Assembly: GCA_015488615.1 (NCBI GenBank) | Contig: WFNM01000053.1 | Span: 1 to 37,797, forward strand | Source of the DNA: Sulfurimonas sp. | Lineage (GTDB): Bacteria > Campylobacterota > Campylobacteria > Campylobacterales > Sulfurimonadaceae | Length of the DNA: 37,797 nucleotides | Direction of reading: 5' to 3' | Part shown: piece by piece, positions 1 through 7,643 of the stretch | Position numbering within the stretch: position 1 is the stretch's first letter | Layout of the letters: each line of letters starts with the position of its first letter | Program-made: the position numbers and the translations under genes | The notes under the pieces: generated by a model | What the model saw: only the letters and a program-made list of their open reading frames with translations | Told to the model about the DNA's origin: nothing | The model's database searches: none

Positions 1-31
1 GGCCGTTTAGGGCTCAGCTTCGCCGTTAGTC
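1..31. repeat. Possible 3' half of an integron attC-like site at the window edge
   Basis: The first 31 bases are strikingly GC-rich against an AT-rich background and end in GTTAGTC (25-31), close to the attC core-site consensus GTTRRRY with one mismatch. An ORF begins only about 20 bases later, as in a gene cassette. The exact complement GACTAAC occurs at 329-335, where the next cassette's attC would begin, but no GC-rich palindrome follows it. The other half of this site would lie outside the window, so it cannot be tested here. It could instead be the end of another repeat or of an upstream gene. Confidence 0.3.
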
Positions 32-50
32 TACAAAAGGTAAAAAATAC

Positions 51-314
51 ATGAAAAAAATAATTTTAATAATTTTTATATTAGCAGGATGGTTAGGAAA
101 TTATATCTATTACAATAATATTTCAATAGCACAGTTAGGTTCTTTAGATAGCGAACAAACTTCAAATAACAATTCATTTGAATGTGATGGAAGAACTTAT
201 TGTTCTCAAATGACTTCATGCCAAGAAGCAACCTATTTTATAAATAATTGCCCTAATACAAAAATGGATGGAGATAACGATGGTGTTCCTTGTGAAAGCC
301 AATGGTGCAACTGA
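51..314 (+). CDS. Small secreted or anchored Excalibur-domain protein
   Basis: An 87-residue protein. Residues 1-20 are a lysine start plus hydrophobic stretch, a signal peptide or single membrane anchor. A polar linker follows, then a cysteine-rich C-terminus from about residue 44. The end reads DGDNDGVPCESQWC, which matches the Excalibur calcium-binding motif (DxDxDGxxCE). Four further cysteines precede it, so disulphides are likely and the domain should lie outside the cytoplasm. Excalibur domains often accompany extracellular nuclease-like or surface proteins, but no catalytic domain is present, so the function is unknown. It starts at ATG 51 after an A-rich leader with a weak AAAGG (36-40). 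It sits in the accessory patch with a toxin-antitoxin pair, so horizontal origin is plausible. Confidence 0.75.
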   Translation: MKKIILIIFILAGWLGNYIYYNNISIAQLGSLDSEQTSNNNSFECDGRTYCSQMTSCQEATYFINNCPNTKMDGDNDGVPCESQWCN

Positions 315-351
315 TATACAACTAAAAAGACTAACAAAATATAGTAGAGTA

Positions 352-402
352 TTGACAATGTAAATACAATTTTGCTATAATTAAGTTATATTTACAAAAA
401 GG
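352..402 (+). promoter_or_regulatory. Promoter and candidate autoregulatory operator of brnTA
   Basis: TTGACA at 352-357 and TATAAT at 376-381 are separated by 18 bases, with TG one base before the -10 (extended -10). This is close to the sigma-70 consensus. An inverted repeat, TGTAAATA at 359-366 and TATTTACA at 389-396, brackets the -10 with half-sites 30 bases (about three helical turns) apart. A ribosome-binding AAGG lies at 399-402, before the TTG start at 409. BrnA antitoxins are known to repress their own operon with BrnT, so the repeat is a natural operator candidate. Confidence 0.7.
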
Positions 403-408
403 CTTACT

Positions 409-693
409 TTGAAATTTGAATGGAATGATGAAAAAAGTAAATTAAATGCACAAAATCATCAAGTCTCTTTTGAGGAAGCAAAAGAAGTTTTCTTAGACCC
501 TATGCATATTTCAAAACTTGACCATCGTTTCGATTATTTTGAAGAGAGATGGATAACATTAGGTACAACAACTAAAGATAAAATCTTAGTTGTTGCAAAT
601 ATGTTTTTTGATGAGAATGGAGAAGAAATTATTCGCATCATTAGTGCAAGAAAAGCCAATCAAAAAGAAAGGATATTCTATGAGCAACATTAA
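409..693 (+). CDS. brnT: BrnT family toxin (type II toxin-antitoxin)
   Basis: A 94-residue protein with the BrnT layout. It opens KFEWNDEKSKLNAQNHQVSFEEA, in which WDxxK and NxxKHxVxFExA are typical of the family. The middle is DPxH...DxRFDYxEERWxTLG, and the end is the RIISARKANxxER motif that carries RNase residues. BrnT is a RelE-like ribonuclease that halts growth by cleaving RNA and is neutralised by BrnA. The start is TTG 409 with AAGG seven bases upstream; no ATG in frame would retain the conserved N-terminus. Its last 14 bases overlap the antitoxin gene, so the two are translationally coupled. Toxin-first order is the usual arrangement for brnTA. Confidence 0.9.
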   Translation: MKFEWNDEKSKLNAQNHQVSFEEAKEVFLDPMHISKLDHRFDYFEERWITLGTTTKDKILVVANMFFDENGEEIIRIISARKANQKERIFYEQH

Positions 694-907
694 AGAAAGA
701 GAAAAATTTGATGATTATGAAATGTTAGATGAGTATGATTTTAGTGATGGTGTTCGTGGTAGATTTTATGAACCTAAAAAAATACCTGTTTCACTAAGAC
801 TAGATAACGATATAGTTCTATTTTTCAAAAAACTTGCTAGTGAGCAAAAAGTTCCATATCAAACTATCATCAATGCACTGCTAAGAAAAAAACTGCAAGA
901 AGTATAA
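680..907 (+). CDS. brnA: BrnA family antitoxin
   Basis: A 75-residue protein starting at ATG 680 inside the toxin's last codons, with AAAGGA at 668-673. A longer reading back to 590 is open, but it only repeats toxin sequence in another frame and is unlikely to be translated. The N-terminal half is acidic and probably disordered, expected for the toxin-wrapping part. The C-terminal half, KKIPVSLRLDNDIVLFFKK then VPYQTIINALLRKKLQEV, is a ribbon-helix-helix DNA-binding fold of the BrnA/CopG type. It should neutralise BrnT and repress the promoter at 352-381 through the flanking inverted repeat. Confidence 0.88.
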   Translation: MSNIKEREKFDDYEMLDEYDFSDGVRGRFYEPKKIPVSLRLDNDIVLFFKKLASEQKVPYQTIINALLRKKLQEV

Positions 908-1188
908 AAATTCGAGCTTTAGACAAACAAAAAATCTTAGAAGGTTTACTACTAAACTTACTTATCAAGAAATGCTAGAGATAGATAAACAAGTGGAAAT
1001 TCTACTAGATATTAACATTTAAAATGCTTAAAAAAACTCAAGGCTACAAACCCTCAATAAGCTTCTATTAACGATTATAGCGATATAATCGTTCTTAATA
1101 AATAGAATAATACTACGAAAAAAACTAATAATAAATATCAAGAATAAAAGCTTAGTTTCACCCGTAACATAGGGAATAATAAAATAAT
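908..1188. other. Gene-poor stretch with possible ORF remnants and a perfect palindrome
   Basis: There is no intact gene. Short open stretches follow brnA: one (from about 908) reads RALDKQKILEGLLLNLL before a stop, and another frame reads FTTKLTYQEMLEIDKQVEILLDINI and stops at about 1020. The two look like pieces of one decayed coding sequence joined by a frameshift, but I cannot name it. A perfect 8-base inverted repeat with a 4-base loop lies at 1072-1091. The remaining ~100 bases before uup contain only AT-rich leader sequence. Confidence 0.5.
1072..1091. promoter_or_regulatory. Perfect palindrome containing TATAAT on both strands
   Basis: CGATTATA (1072-1079), loop GCGA, TATAATCG (1084-1091). 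The arms are exact complements and each contains a -10-like TATAAT, one per strand. No T-run follows, so an intrinsic terminator is unlikely. An operator overlapping a uup promoter about 100 bases upstream of the gene is the simplest reading. Confidence 0.4.
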
Positions 1189-3132
1189 ATGGCACTTATA
1201 GACCTACAAAACATCTCAAAACACTACTCTGCTCAAAAGATTCTCACTGAAGTCAACTTTCATGTTGATGAGGGTGAACGTATCGTTATTATTGGTAAAA
1301 ATGGAAGTGGTAAATCTACTCTTATGAAGATAGTCAACGGTACACTTGACTCTGACGGTGGTCGTCGTATCACTAAAAATGACTTAGAAGTGAAGATGCT
1401 CGATCAGCGTCCTAATTTTGTAGAAGGGCATAGTGTCCGCCAAGCTGTAGAGCATGGTCTAGTAGAACTAAACACCGCTAAAGAGCGATACAATGAACTC
1501 TCACTTCTTCTAGCTGAGGACTTTGATAATAAAACTCTCCTAGATGAGCATGAGAGGCTCTCAAGCTACATAGAACACCATAATGCTTGGAACTTAGATG
1601 ATAAAGTAGAACGTATCATCCAGCACTTTGATCTTAAACGCTATGAAGACAAACCTATTACACTCCTTAGTGGAGGAGAGCAGCGTCGCGTTGCCCTCGC
1701 CTCTTTGCTTCTACAAAAACCAGATATTTTACTCCTTGATGAGCCTACCAACCACCTTGATGTTTATATGGTTGAGTTTTTAGAAGAGCTTATATTAAAA
1801 GAAAAGTTTACCCTCGTTTTCATCTCTCACGATAGATATTTCATAGACCGTATCGCAACCAAAAGTGTGGAGGTTGATGAATGTGCTTTAAAAGAGTATA
1901 GTGGCGGATATAGCAACTACTTAACACAAAAAGCAGAGTACATTAGAACTCTACAAAAGCAGCATGATAATCTTCTCGGGGTTCTTAAACGCGAGAACGA
2001 GTGGTTTGCTCGTGGTGTTCGAGCTCGTCTTAAACGCAATGAGGGGAGAAAAGAGCGACTTATGAACCTTCGTGAAGAGGCGAAGACAAATCCTGCGAAG
2101 ATTCGTAAAATGAGTGTAGAGCTTCAACGCGAAGCAAAACACTTCAACCGTGACAAAAGTATCAACAAACAGAAGATGCTCTTTGAGGTAGAAAATCTAG
2201 GGCTGACACTTGGAGATAAGGAGCTACTCAAAGGCTTTACAACTCGTATACTCCAAAAAGATGTTATCGCCATAGTTGGACCAAATGGAAGTGGAAAATC
2301 GACACTTCTCAAAGCACTTCTTGGACGACTTGAACCAACTGAGGGAGTCATCAAACGCGGGGAGTTCAAGGTAGGTTACTTTGACCAGCACCGGGAACTT
2401 TTAGATGATGATAAGAACTTAATAGAGACTTTTTGCCCTCATGGCGGTGACCGTGTTTCCGTTCGTGGAAGTGACCTTCATGTGTATGGTTACCTCAAAA
2501 ACTTTCTCTTTCCTCGTGAGTTCTTAGAGAAAAAAGTAGGTGTACTTAGTGGTGGGGAGAAGAATCGTGTGGCATTAGCCCTACTCTTTACGAAGGATGT
2601 AGATATCCTCATCCTCGATGAGCCTACAAATGATCTTGACATTCCTACTATTAACATCTTAGAAGAGCAACTTACGAACTTTGCAGGGGCAGTTATCATT
2701 GTCTCTCACGATAGGTACTTTGTGGACAAGATAGCGAAAAAACTTTTCATCTTTCAAGCGGACAAAACTATAGAAGAGTCTCATCAGCAGTATAGTGAGT
2801 ATCTTGACTTAGAAAAAGAGCTTAAAGAGTTAAGTTCTATGGAAAAAGAGGCAAGTCAAGAGCCTAAGATTGAAGAGCCTAAACGAGAAAAGATAAAAAA
2901 TCTGAAACTTACATTTAAAGAAAAAATGGCACTTGAATCACTTCCTCAAGAGATAGAGCTACTAGAGAAGGATCTAGAGAAAAAAAATGAGTGCTTAGCC
3001 GATCCAAAATGTTATGAGAAAACAGGTATTTCTGCACTTGCTCAGGAATTAGCTAAAGCAGAAGAAATTTACGAAGAGAAAATGGAAGAGCTTTTTGCTA
3101 TTGAAGAAAAGTTAGAAGAGATAAACTCTTAA
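1189..3132 (+). CDS. uup: ABC-F family ATPase, Uup-type
   Basis: A 647-residue soluble protein with two ABC ATPase domains and no membrane segments. The first domain has Walker A GKNGSGKS at 36-43, signature LSGGEQRR near 160 and DEPTNHLD near 184. The second has GPNGSGKST, LSGGEKNR and DEPTNDLD. A charged linker separates them, as in ABC-F proteins that act on the ribosome. The last ~100 residues form a coiled coil rich in Glu/Lys, the C-terminal domain that distinguishes Uup from shorter EttA/YheS proteins. Uup is linked to ribosome rescue and to tolerance of DNA-structure stress. It stands alone on the + strand, and its stop overlaps the convergent neighbour by 4 bases. The ATG at 1189 has only a weak Shine-Dalgarno. 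Confidence 0.9.
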   Translation: MALIDLQNISKHYSAQKILTEVNFHVDEGERIVIIGKNGSGKSTLMKIVNGTLDSDGGRRITKNDLEVKMLDQRPNFVEGHSVRQAVEHGLVELNTAKERYNELSLLLAEDFDNKTLLDEHERLSSYIEHHNAWNLDDKVERIIQHFDLKRYEDKPITLLSGGEQRRVALASLLLQKPDILLLDEPTNHLDVYMVEFLEELILKEKFTLVFISHDRYFIDRIATKSVEVDECALKEYSGGYSNYLTQKAEYIRTLQKQHDNLLGVLKRENEWFARGVRARLKRNEGRKERLMNLREEAKTNPAKIRKMSVELQREAKHFNRDKSINKQKMLFEVENLGLTLGDKELLKGFTTRILQKDVIAIVGPNGSGKSTLLKALLGRLEPTEGVIKRGEFKVGYFDQHRELLDDDKNLIETFCPHGGDRVSVRGSDLHVYGYLKNFLFPREFLEKKVGVLSGGEKNRVALALLFTKDVDILILDEPTNDLDIPTINILEEQLTNFAGAVIIVSHDRYFVDKIAKKLFIFQADKTIEESHQQYSEYLDLEKELKELSSMEKEASQEPKIEEPKREKIKNLKLTFKEKMALESLPQEIELLEKDLEKKNECLADPKCYEKTGISALAQELAKAEEIYEEKMEELFAIEEKLEEINS

Positions 3133-4028
3133 AACTGATATCTTACACTTCCTAAGATAGTTGAACTTATTCCTTTTGGAAGGAGTACTAATGTATCTGG
3201 ATTAAACTCTCTAAAGGTAGAAAGAGCATAGCTTACATCATATGTTAACTTATTTACTTCACAATAGCCTAATGAAATGTTATATATACCACTGTAAAGA
3301 TCCTTATTGTTATAAACAGTAAATCCTTCATTTGTTATACCACTACGCATTTTTCCACCTAGATAATGTAAAATCAAATAAGTATTATTAAAGTAGGTTG
3401 TATTGATTACTTCCGCTGAAAGATAACTTATTTTAGTATATTGTGCAGCACTTATTGCATTTGCCCGAAGAGTAAAGTCATTTCGCATATTTGGACTAAG
3501 ATCAATACTATAAATATAATAAGGAGAAAATTGAGCTATTGCAATTGCTATTGTATTGCTTCTACTCGTCTCCCCATGTGCTTGTGTGTAGAGAGAATAG
3601 TAAGTATCAATACCATAGCTTATGTTTTTATTATTGTATTGATTTATCTCTTTAAAACCAATAAATCCAATATATCCACTTCCAAGGTCAGTATAGACAT
3701 CATTTTCAGTATTATGTATAGAGTGTAAACCTATTGAAAAAAAAGTATCTTTTAGCCTCTGAGTGTATTTTGCAGTAAAGTCTTGCTGATCAAAATCACT
3801 AAGTACATTTCTCGATTTATATAGGGTTTTAGAATAACTATAAGCAAAATCAAATTGGTTTTGCTCCTCTATATAACTAGCATATAGCCCAAAATATCCT
3901 GTTGCATTCTTAAGAGATTTTGCATTTGACCTATCATTAATTGTTGTTCCAACATAGGGTAACAATGTAATTTCTGCAGCACTTAAAGTACTAAATAAAA
4001 CTAAAGAAAGAAAGAAAGAAATTTTCAA
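3129..4028 (-). CDS. Outer-membrane beta-barrel protein of unknown function
   Basis: A 299-residue protein with a clear Sec signal peptide: lysine start, hydrophobic core to about residue 15, then a likely cut after SAA at 16-18. The rest alternates polar and aromatic residues in short strands rich in Tyr, Asn and Ser, and the chain ends in VRYQF. A terminal aromatic is the recognition signal for BamA-type insertion into the outer membrane. No enzyme motif is visible. The start is TTG at 4026-4028, chosen because AAGGAG lies eight bases upstream and the signal peptide begins exactly there. It lies alone between convergent uup and co-directional aroF. It is probably a lineage-specific porin-like or adhesin-like barrel, and I cannot assign a substrate. 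Confidence 0.7.
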   Translation of the reverse strand: MKISFFLSLVLFSTLSAAEITLLPYVGTTINDRSNAKSLKNATGYFGLYASYIEEQNQFDFAYSYSKTLYKSRNVLSDFDQQDFTAKYTQRLKDTFFSIGLHSIHNTENDVYTDLGSGYIGFIGFKEINQYNNKNISYGIDTYYSLYTQAHGETSRSNTIAIAIAQFSPYYIYSIDLSPNMRNDFTLRANAISAAQYTKISYLSAEVINTTYFNNTYLILHYLGGKMRSGITNEGFTVYNNKDLYSGIYNISLGYCEVNKLTYDVSYALSTFREFNPDTLVLLPKGISSTILGSVRYQF

Positions 4029-4088
4029 ATTTTATACTCCTTAAATACAAATAAGCTTAATAGCTCAAGAAGAGAAACTCTTCTAACT

Positions 4089-5438
4089 CTAGCTTTTAGC
4101 TTCCTTTAATGAATCTGCTATTAAAAATGCAAGCTCAAGTGACTGATCTGCATTTAAACGTGGATCACAGTGTGTATGGTAACGAGAAGACAAATCTTCT
4201 TCAGTTACAGTAAAACTACCACCAATACACTCAGTTACATTTTTACCTGTCATCTCTAAATGAACACCACCAGCATGAGTTCCCTCTGCTTTATGAATTT
4301 GGAAAAATTCTTTCATCTCAGTAAGTATAGAATCAACTGGACGAGTTTTATAGTTGTTTGAAGACTTGATAGTATTTCCATGCATAGGATCACATGACCA
4401 TACAACTTTTATTCCTTCTTTTTCTATTGCACGTATCAATGCTGGCATACCATCACCAACTTTTCCAGCGCCCATACGGACAATGACATTCAGGCGTCCT
4501 GCTTCGTTTTTTGGATTAAGCTCTGCACAAAGTTTTACTAAGTCTTGAGGATCCATAGAAGGTCCAGCTTTTACACCTATTGGATTTTTTACACCTTTTA
4601 GGTACTCAACATGAGCACCATCAAGTTGGCGAGTTCTATCACCTATCCATAACATATGTGCAGATGTATCGTACCAATCACCTGTGATAGAGTCTTGACG
4701 AGTAAATGCCTCTTCATAAGGAAGGAGAAGTGCTTCGTGTGAAGTATAAAAATCAGTTTCACGCAGTGTTCTGTATGTCTTAGATGTAACACCACAAGCT
4801 TCCATAAACTGCAATGATTTTTCTATTTCTTCTGCTAACTCTTCATACTTTTTACTCATAATACCTTGATGTGCAAAATCTAGTGTCCACTTATGTACTT
4901 GATGTAGGTCAGCTAAACCACCAGATGCAAATGCACGGAGTAGGTTTTGAGTAGCTGATGCTTGATTATAAGCTTTTATCATGCGTTCGGGGTCTGGAAT
5001 ACGTGCTGCTGCATTAAACTCTGTACCATTGATGATATCTCCACGGTATGAAGCAAGTTCTACACCATCAAAAGTTTCAGTATCACTTGAACGTGGTTTT
5101 GCAAACTGACCAGCCATACGACCAACTTTTACAACAGGAAGGCCACCAGAGTAAGTCATTACAATTGCCATCTGCATCATAGCCTTAAAAGTATCACGAA
5201 TATTATCTGCATGGAACTCGCTAAAACTCTCAGCACAGTCTCCACCTTGAAGTAAAAAAGCATTACCATTCGCTACATTTGCTAGCTGTGACTTCAGTGT
5301 ACGAGCTTCACCAGCAAAAACTAGTGGCGGATAATTTTTTAGCTCACTTAAAACTTTCTCTAATGCAGATTGATCAGGATAAGTTGGTTGCTGTAAGATT
5401 GGTTTCTCTCTCCAGCTAGAAGGGTTCCATGTGCTCAT
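4089..5438 (-). CDS. aroF: Class II (plant-type) 3-deoxy-7-phosphoheptulonate synthase
   Basis: A 449-residue protein that condenses phosphoenolpyruvate and erythrose 4-phosphate to DAHP, the first step of the shikimate pathway. It belongs to the class II family: N-terminal [15 protein letters not shown], the metal-ligand cysteine region [10 protein letters not shown] (about 62-71), [34 protein letters not shown] and [13 protein letters not shown]. Length fits the family (450-470). The symbol follows Helicobacter usage; class II genes carry varied names. It is monocistronic, and its divergent partner is the GGDEF gene. On its strand the leader reads TAAGG about eight bases before the ATG. It supplies chorismate for trpE, and aroE in the same window catalyses a later step. 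Confidence 0.93.
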   Translation of the reverse strand: MSTWNPSSWREKPILQQPTYPDQSALEKVLSELKNYPPLVFAGEARTLKSQLANVANGNAFLLQGGDCAESFSEFHADNIRDTFKAMMQMAIVMTYSGGLPVVKVGRMAGQFAKPRSSDTETFDGVELASYRGDIINGTEFNAAARIPDPERMIKAYNQASATQNLLRAFASGGLADLHQVHKWTLDFAHQGIMSKKYEELAEEIEKSLQFMEACGVTSKTYRTLRETDFYTSHEALLLPYEEAFTRQDSITGDWYDTSAHMLWIGDRTRQLDGAHVEYLKGVKNPIGVKAGPSMDPQDLVKLCAELNPKNEAGRLNVIVRMGAGKVGDGMPALIRAIEKEGIKVVWSCDPMHGNTIKSSNNYKTRPVDSILTEMKEFFQIHKAEGTHAGGVHLEMTGKNVTECIGGSFTVTEEDLSSRYHTHCDPRLNADQSLELAFLIADSLKEAKS

Positions 5439-5556
5439 AATAATACCTTAATTAAATAATTTTCGTGATTTTAGCAAAATATACCTAAATAAACCATTAT
5501 GCTTATCTTTAATTTTTGAAATATACTACAAAAGTTTTTTTTATGCTAACTCAGTG

Positions 5557-5562
5557 TATAAT
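5557..5562 (+). promoter_or_regulatory. -10 element upstream of the GGDEF-cvpA-fur operon
   Basis: TATAAT at 5557-5562 is preceded by TGTG and a T-rich tract (5536-5543), a common form of Campylobacterota housekeeping promoter that has periodic Ts in place of a strong -35. The predicted transcript start is near 5569, giving a leader of about 20 bases. Confidence 0.55.
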
Positions 5563-5591
5563 GCAATCAATAATTTTATCCGGGAATGTTT

Positions 5592-6515
5592 ATGCAAAAA
5601 GAAGACCTTAAATCTTTAGTAACACAGATGTACGAAGAGCTCATTGAAAATATAGATGTTCAGGAGCAACCAAATAAAGAGCAGATTTTAACATTTTTAC
5701 AGGATGCCACAAGTACTATCTCAAGCATTAGTGACAATGAAATAGATTCTGTAGAACATGCAAAGCTTGCATTTACAAATGCATACAAAGAGATTGCTCA
5801 TGATACAATAAACTCATACCAACTAACTAATAATACTTTCAAAGAGCTTTCATATGTCCATGAGGAAGCACTTAAAGAGTGTGATGATCCTCATATTGAT
5901 TTCTCTAATATCACAAAAAAATTTAATGATATCCAATCACAGATGTCAAAAGAAGTTATAAGAGCAAATGCAGTTATCACAGATCTTAATTCTAAAGTAA
6001 AAGAGTTAGAACGAAATTCAAATTTAGACTCTCTTACAAAAGTATTCAACAGACGAGCATTAACTACTTACCTCAATACAATCTGCTCAAAAAAAGCTTT
6101 ATCCCATGAAATGCATCTTCTAATTTTAGATATAGATGACTTTAAAATCATCAATGACACATATGGACATGTCGCTGGAGATAAAATTTTAATTTTTATT
6201 GCCAATATGCTTCGTAAAACACTTCGTGATGGCGATAAAGTCTTTCGTTACGGCGGAGAAGAGTTTATTATTATTCTTAATCGAATTGATGTCACTACAT
6301 GTATTGAAGTCACAAATAGAATTCTTAATTTAATAAGAAGTAACCAACTAATTTATAAAGGTGATTCAATTAATGTTACTATGAGTATAGGTGCTACACT
6401 TTACTACAAAGATGATACTCCTGATGAAATTATTGCTAGAGCAGACAAAGCACTCTACAGATCAAAAAATGCTGGAAAAAATCAAATGAATTCGGAACTA
6501 TTACATGGACATTAA
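5592..6515 (+). CDS. Diguanylate cyclase with GGDEF domain
   Basis: About 307 residues. The first ~140 residues are helical and acidic with no recognised sensor family; residues 125-145 look like a coiled-coil linker. The GGDEF domain starts at NSNLDSLTKVFNRRAL. It keeps the metal-binding LDIDDFKIINDTYGH, the active-site GGEEF (about 221-225 from this start), and an intact product-inhibition I-site, RDGD five residues before it. It should therefore make cyclic di-GMP and be feedback-regulated. There is no membrane segment, so it is cytoplasmic. I prefer ATG 5592, with GGGA six bases upstream; ATG 5586 abuts that ribosome site. It overlaps cvpA by 11 bases and heads the fur operon. Confidence 0.88.
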   Translation: MQKEDLKSLVTQMYEELIENIDVQEQPNKEQILTFLQDATSTISSISDNEIDSVEHAKLAFTNAYKEIAHDTINSYQLTNNTFKELSYVHEEALKECDDPHIDFSNITKKFNDIQSQMSKEVIRANAVITDLNSKVKELERNSNLDSLTKVFNRRALTTYLNTICSKKALSHEMHLLILDIDDFKIINDTYGHVAGDKILIFIANMLRKTLRDGDKVFRYGGEEFIIILNRIDVTTCIEVTNRILNLIRSNQLIYKGDSINVTMSIGATLYYKDDTPDEIIARADKALYRSKNAGKNQMNSELLHGH

Positions 6516-7146
6516 CTATTTTGACCTCATAAGTGCAAGTATTATTTTATTACTTGGACTTAAGGGTATAATTAACGGCTTCTTCAAAGAAGCTTTTGGA
6601 CTTATTGGTATTATAGGTGGGCTTTTTATAGCTTCTCGCATGGGTGACACTGTTGGGGAGTACCTAAATGTACTCATTTTTAACTTCTCTTCTCCTTCAG
6701 CTGTTAGTTTTATGGGATTTTTAATAACACTAGCTCTCTTTTGGCTTCTAATGATCATAGTAGGTTATACATTTAAAAAGTTGAGTAAACTTAGTGGTTT
6801 AGGTCCTATAGATAAAATTTTAGGATTTATCTTCGGTGCAAGTAAGTTTTTTCTTATTGCAGCAGTTATTGCACATGCTGCATACAGTATAAAAGCAGTC
6901 AAGTCTACACTTGATTCTACATTAAAGACAAGTATTATCTTTCCAATTATGGTTGAAACAGGTGCCTTTATTATGAAAATAGATCCCGTAAACTTAAGTA
7001 CTGACATTAATAAAAGTGCTAATACACTTAGTAAAAAAACAAAAGAGATAACACAAAAGAGTGTTGACACTAAAGTTGCAAAAATAAAAGAAGAACTACA
7101 AGAGCAAATAAATACTAAAGTACTAAAAACGGAAGAAGCGAAATAA
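6505..7146 (+). CDS. cvpA: CvpA family membrane protein
   Basis: A 213-residue protein with four hydrophobic helices in the first ~135 residues, starting DLISASIILLLGLKGIINGFFKE, the CvpA family opening. Helices end at the SKLSGLGPIDKILGFIFG loop and a further membrane span. The C-terminal ~60 residues are charged, Lys/Glu-rich and probably a cytoplasmic coiled coil. CvpA is an inner-membrane protein first found through colicin V production and now tied to envelope stress tolerance; its biochemical role is not settled. ATG 6505 lies inside the end of the GGDEF gene, so translation is coupled, and fur follows one base after the stop. Confidence 0.88.
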   Translation: MDINYFDLISASIILLLGLKGIINGFFKEAFGLIGIIGGLFIASRMGDTVGEYLNVLIFNFSSPSAVSFMGFLITLALFWLLMIIVGYTFKKLSKLSGLGPIDKILGFIFGASKFFLIAAVIAHAAYSIKAVKSTLDSTLKTSIIFPIMVETGAFIMKIDPVNLSTDINKSANTLSKKTKEITQKSVDTKVAKIKEELQEQINTKVLKTEEAK

Positions 7147-7147
7147 T

Positions 7148-7624
7148 ATGTCAAATGTAAACACAAATTTTAACGATAGAACAGTCGAATATGAACAACT
7201 TTTAAATGATTTTAAACTGCTCCTAAAAAAAAATAATCTCAAGTTTACCATCCAACGTGAAGTAATCTTAGAGACTCTTTATAATTCTGATGAGCATTTA
7301 ACACCTGAAGGTCTTCATCATCTTATACAGGATAAAGAACCTGATCTCAAAACTGGTATAGCAACAGTCTACAGAACACTAGCACTTCTTGAAGAGTCAA
7401 ATGTTGTAACATCTCTCTCTTTTGGTGCACAAGGTAAAAAGTATGAGCTCGGGGCAAAAGAGCATCATGATCATCTTATCTGTACAGAATGTGGTAAGAT
7501 TACAGAGTTTGTAGATGATGAGATAGAACGACGCCAACATGCTATTACAGATGAGCTTGGCTTTAAAATGAATGATCACTCAATGCAGATATATGGCATT
7601 TGTGCAGAGTGTCAAACAAAATAA
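7148..7624 (+). CDS. fur: Ferric uptake regulator Fur
   Basis: A 158-residue Fur-family repressor. An N-terminal winged helix spans about 20-95, with the recognition region TGIATVYRTLALLEE at 69-83. The metal-binding part has HHDH at 106-109 and two CxxC pairs (C112/C115, C152/C155) forming the structural zinc site seen in Helicobacter and Campylobacter Fur. A histidine-rich regulatory site follows around 131-144. The fur-lysS-glyA order matches C. jejuni, which supports Fur over PerR or Zur, though paralogues cannot be excluded by eye. It lies between cvpA (1-base gap) and lysS (19-base gap), so it is probably transcribed from the GGDEF promoter. Confidence 0.9.
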   Translation: MSNVNTNFNDRTVEYEQLLNDFKLLLKKNNLKFTIQREVILETLYNSDEHLTPEGLHHLIQDKEPDLKTGIATVYRTLALLEESNVVTSLSFGAQGKKYELGAKEHHDHLICTECGKITEFVDDEIERRQHAITDELGFKMNDHSMQIYGICAECQTK

Positions 7625-7643
7625 TATTAAATAAGGAAAATTA

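Noticed and set aside
590..679. Longer BrnA starting at ATG 590
   Set aside because: The extra 30 residues are toxin sequence read in another frame; ATG 680 has AAAGGA upstream and gives the usual BrnA length.
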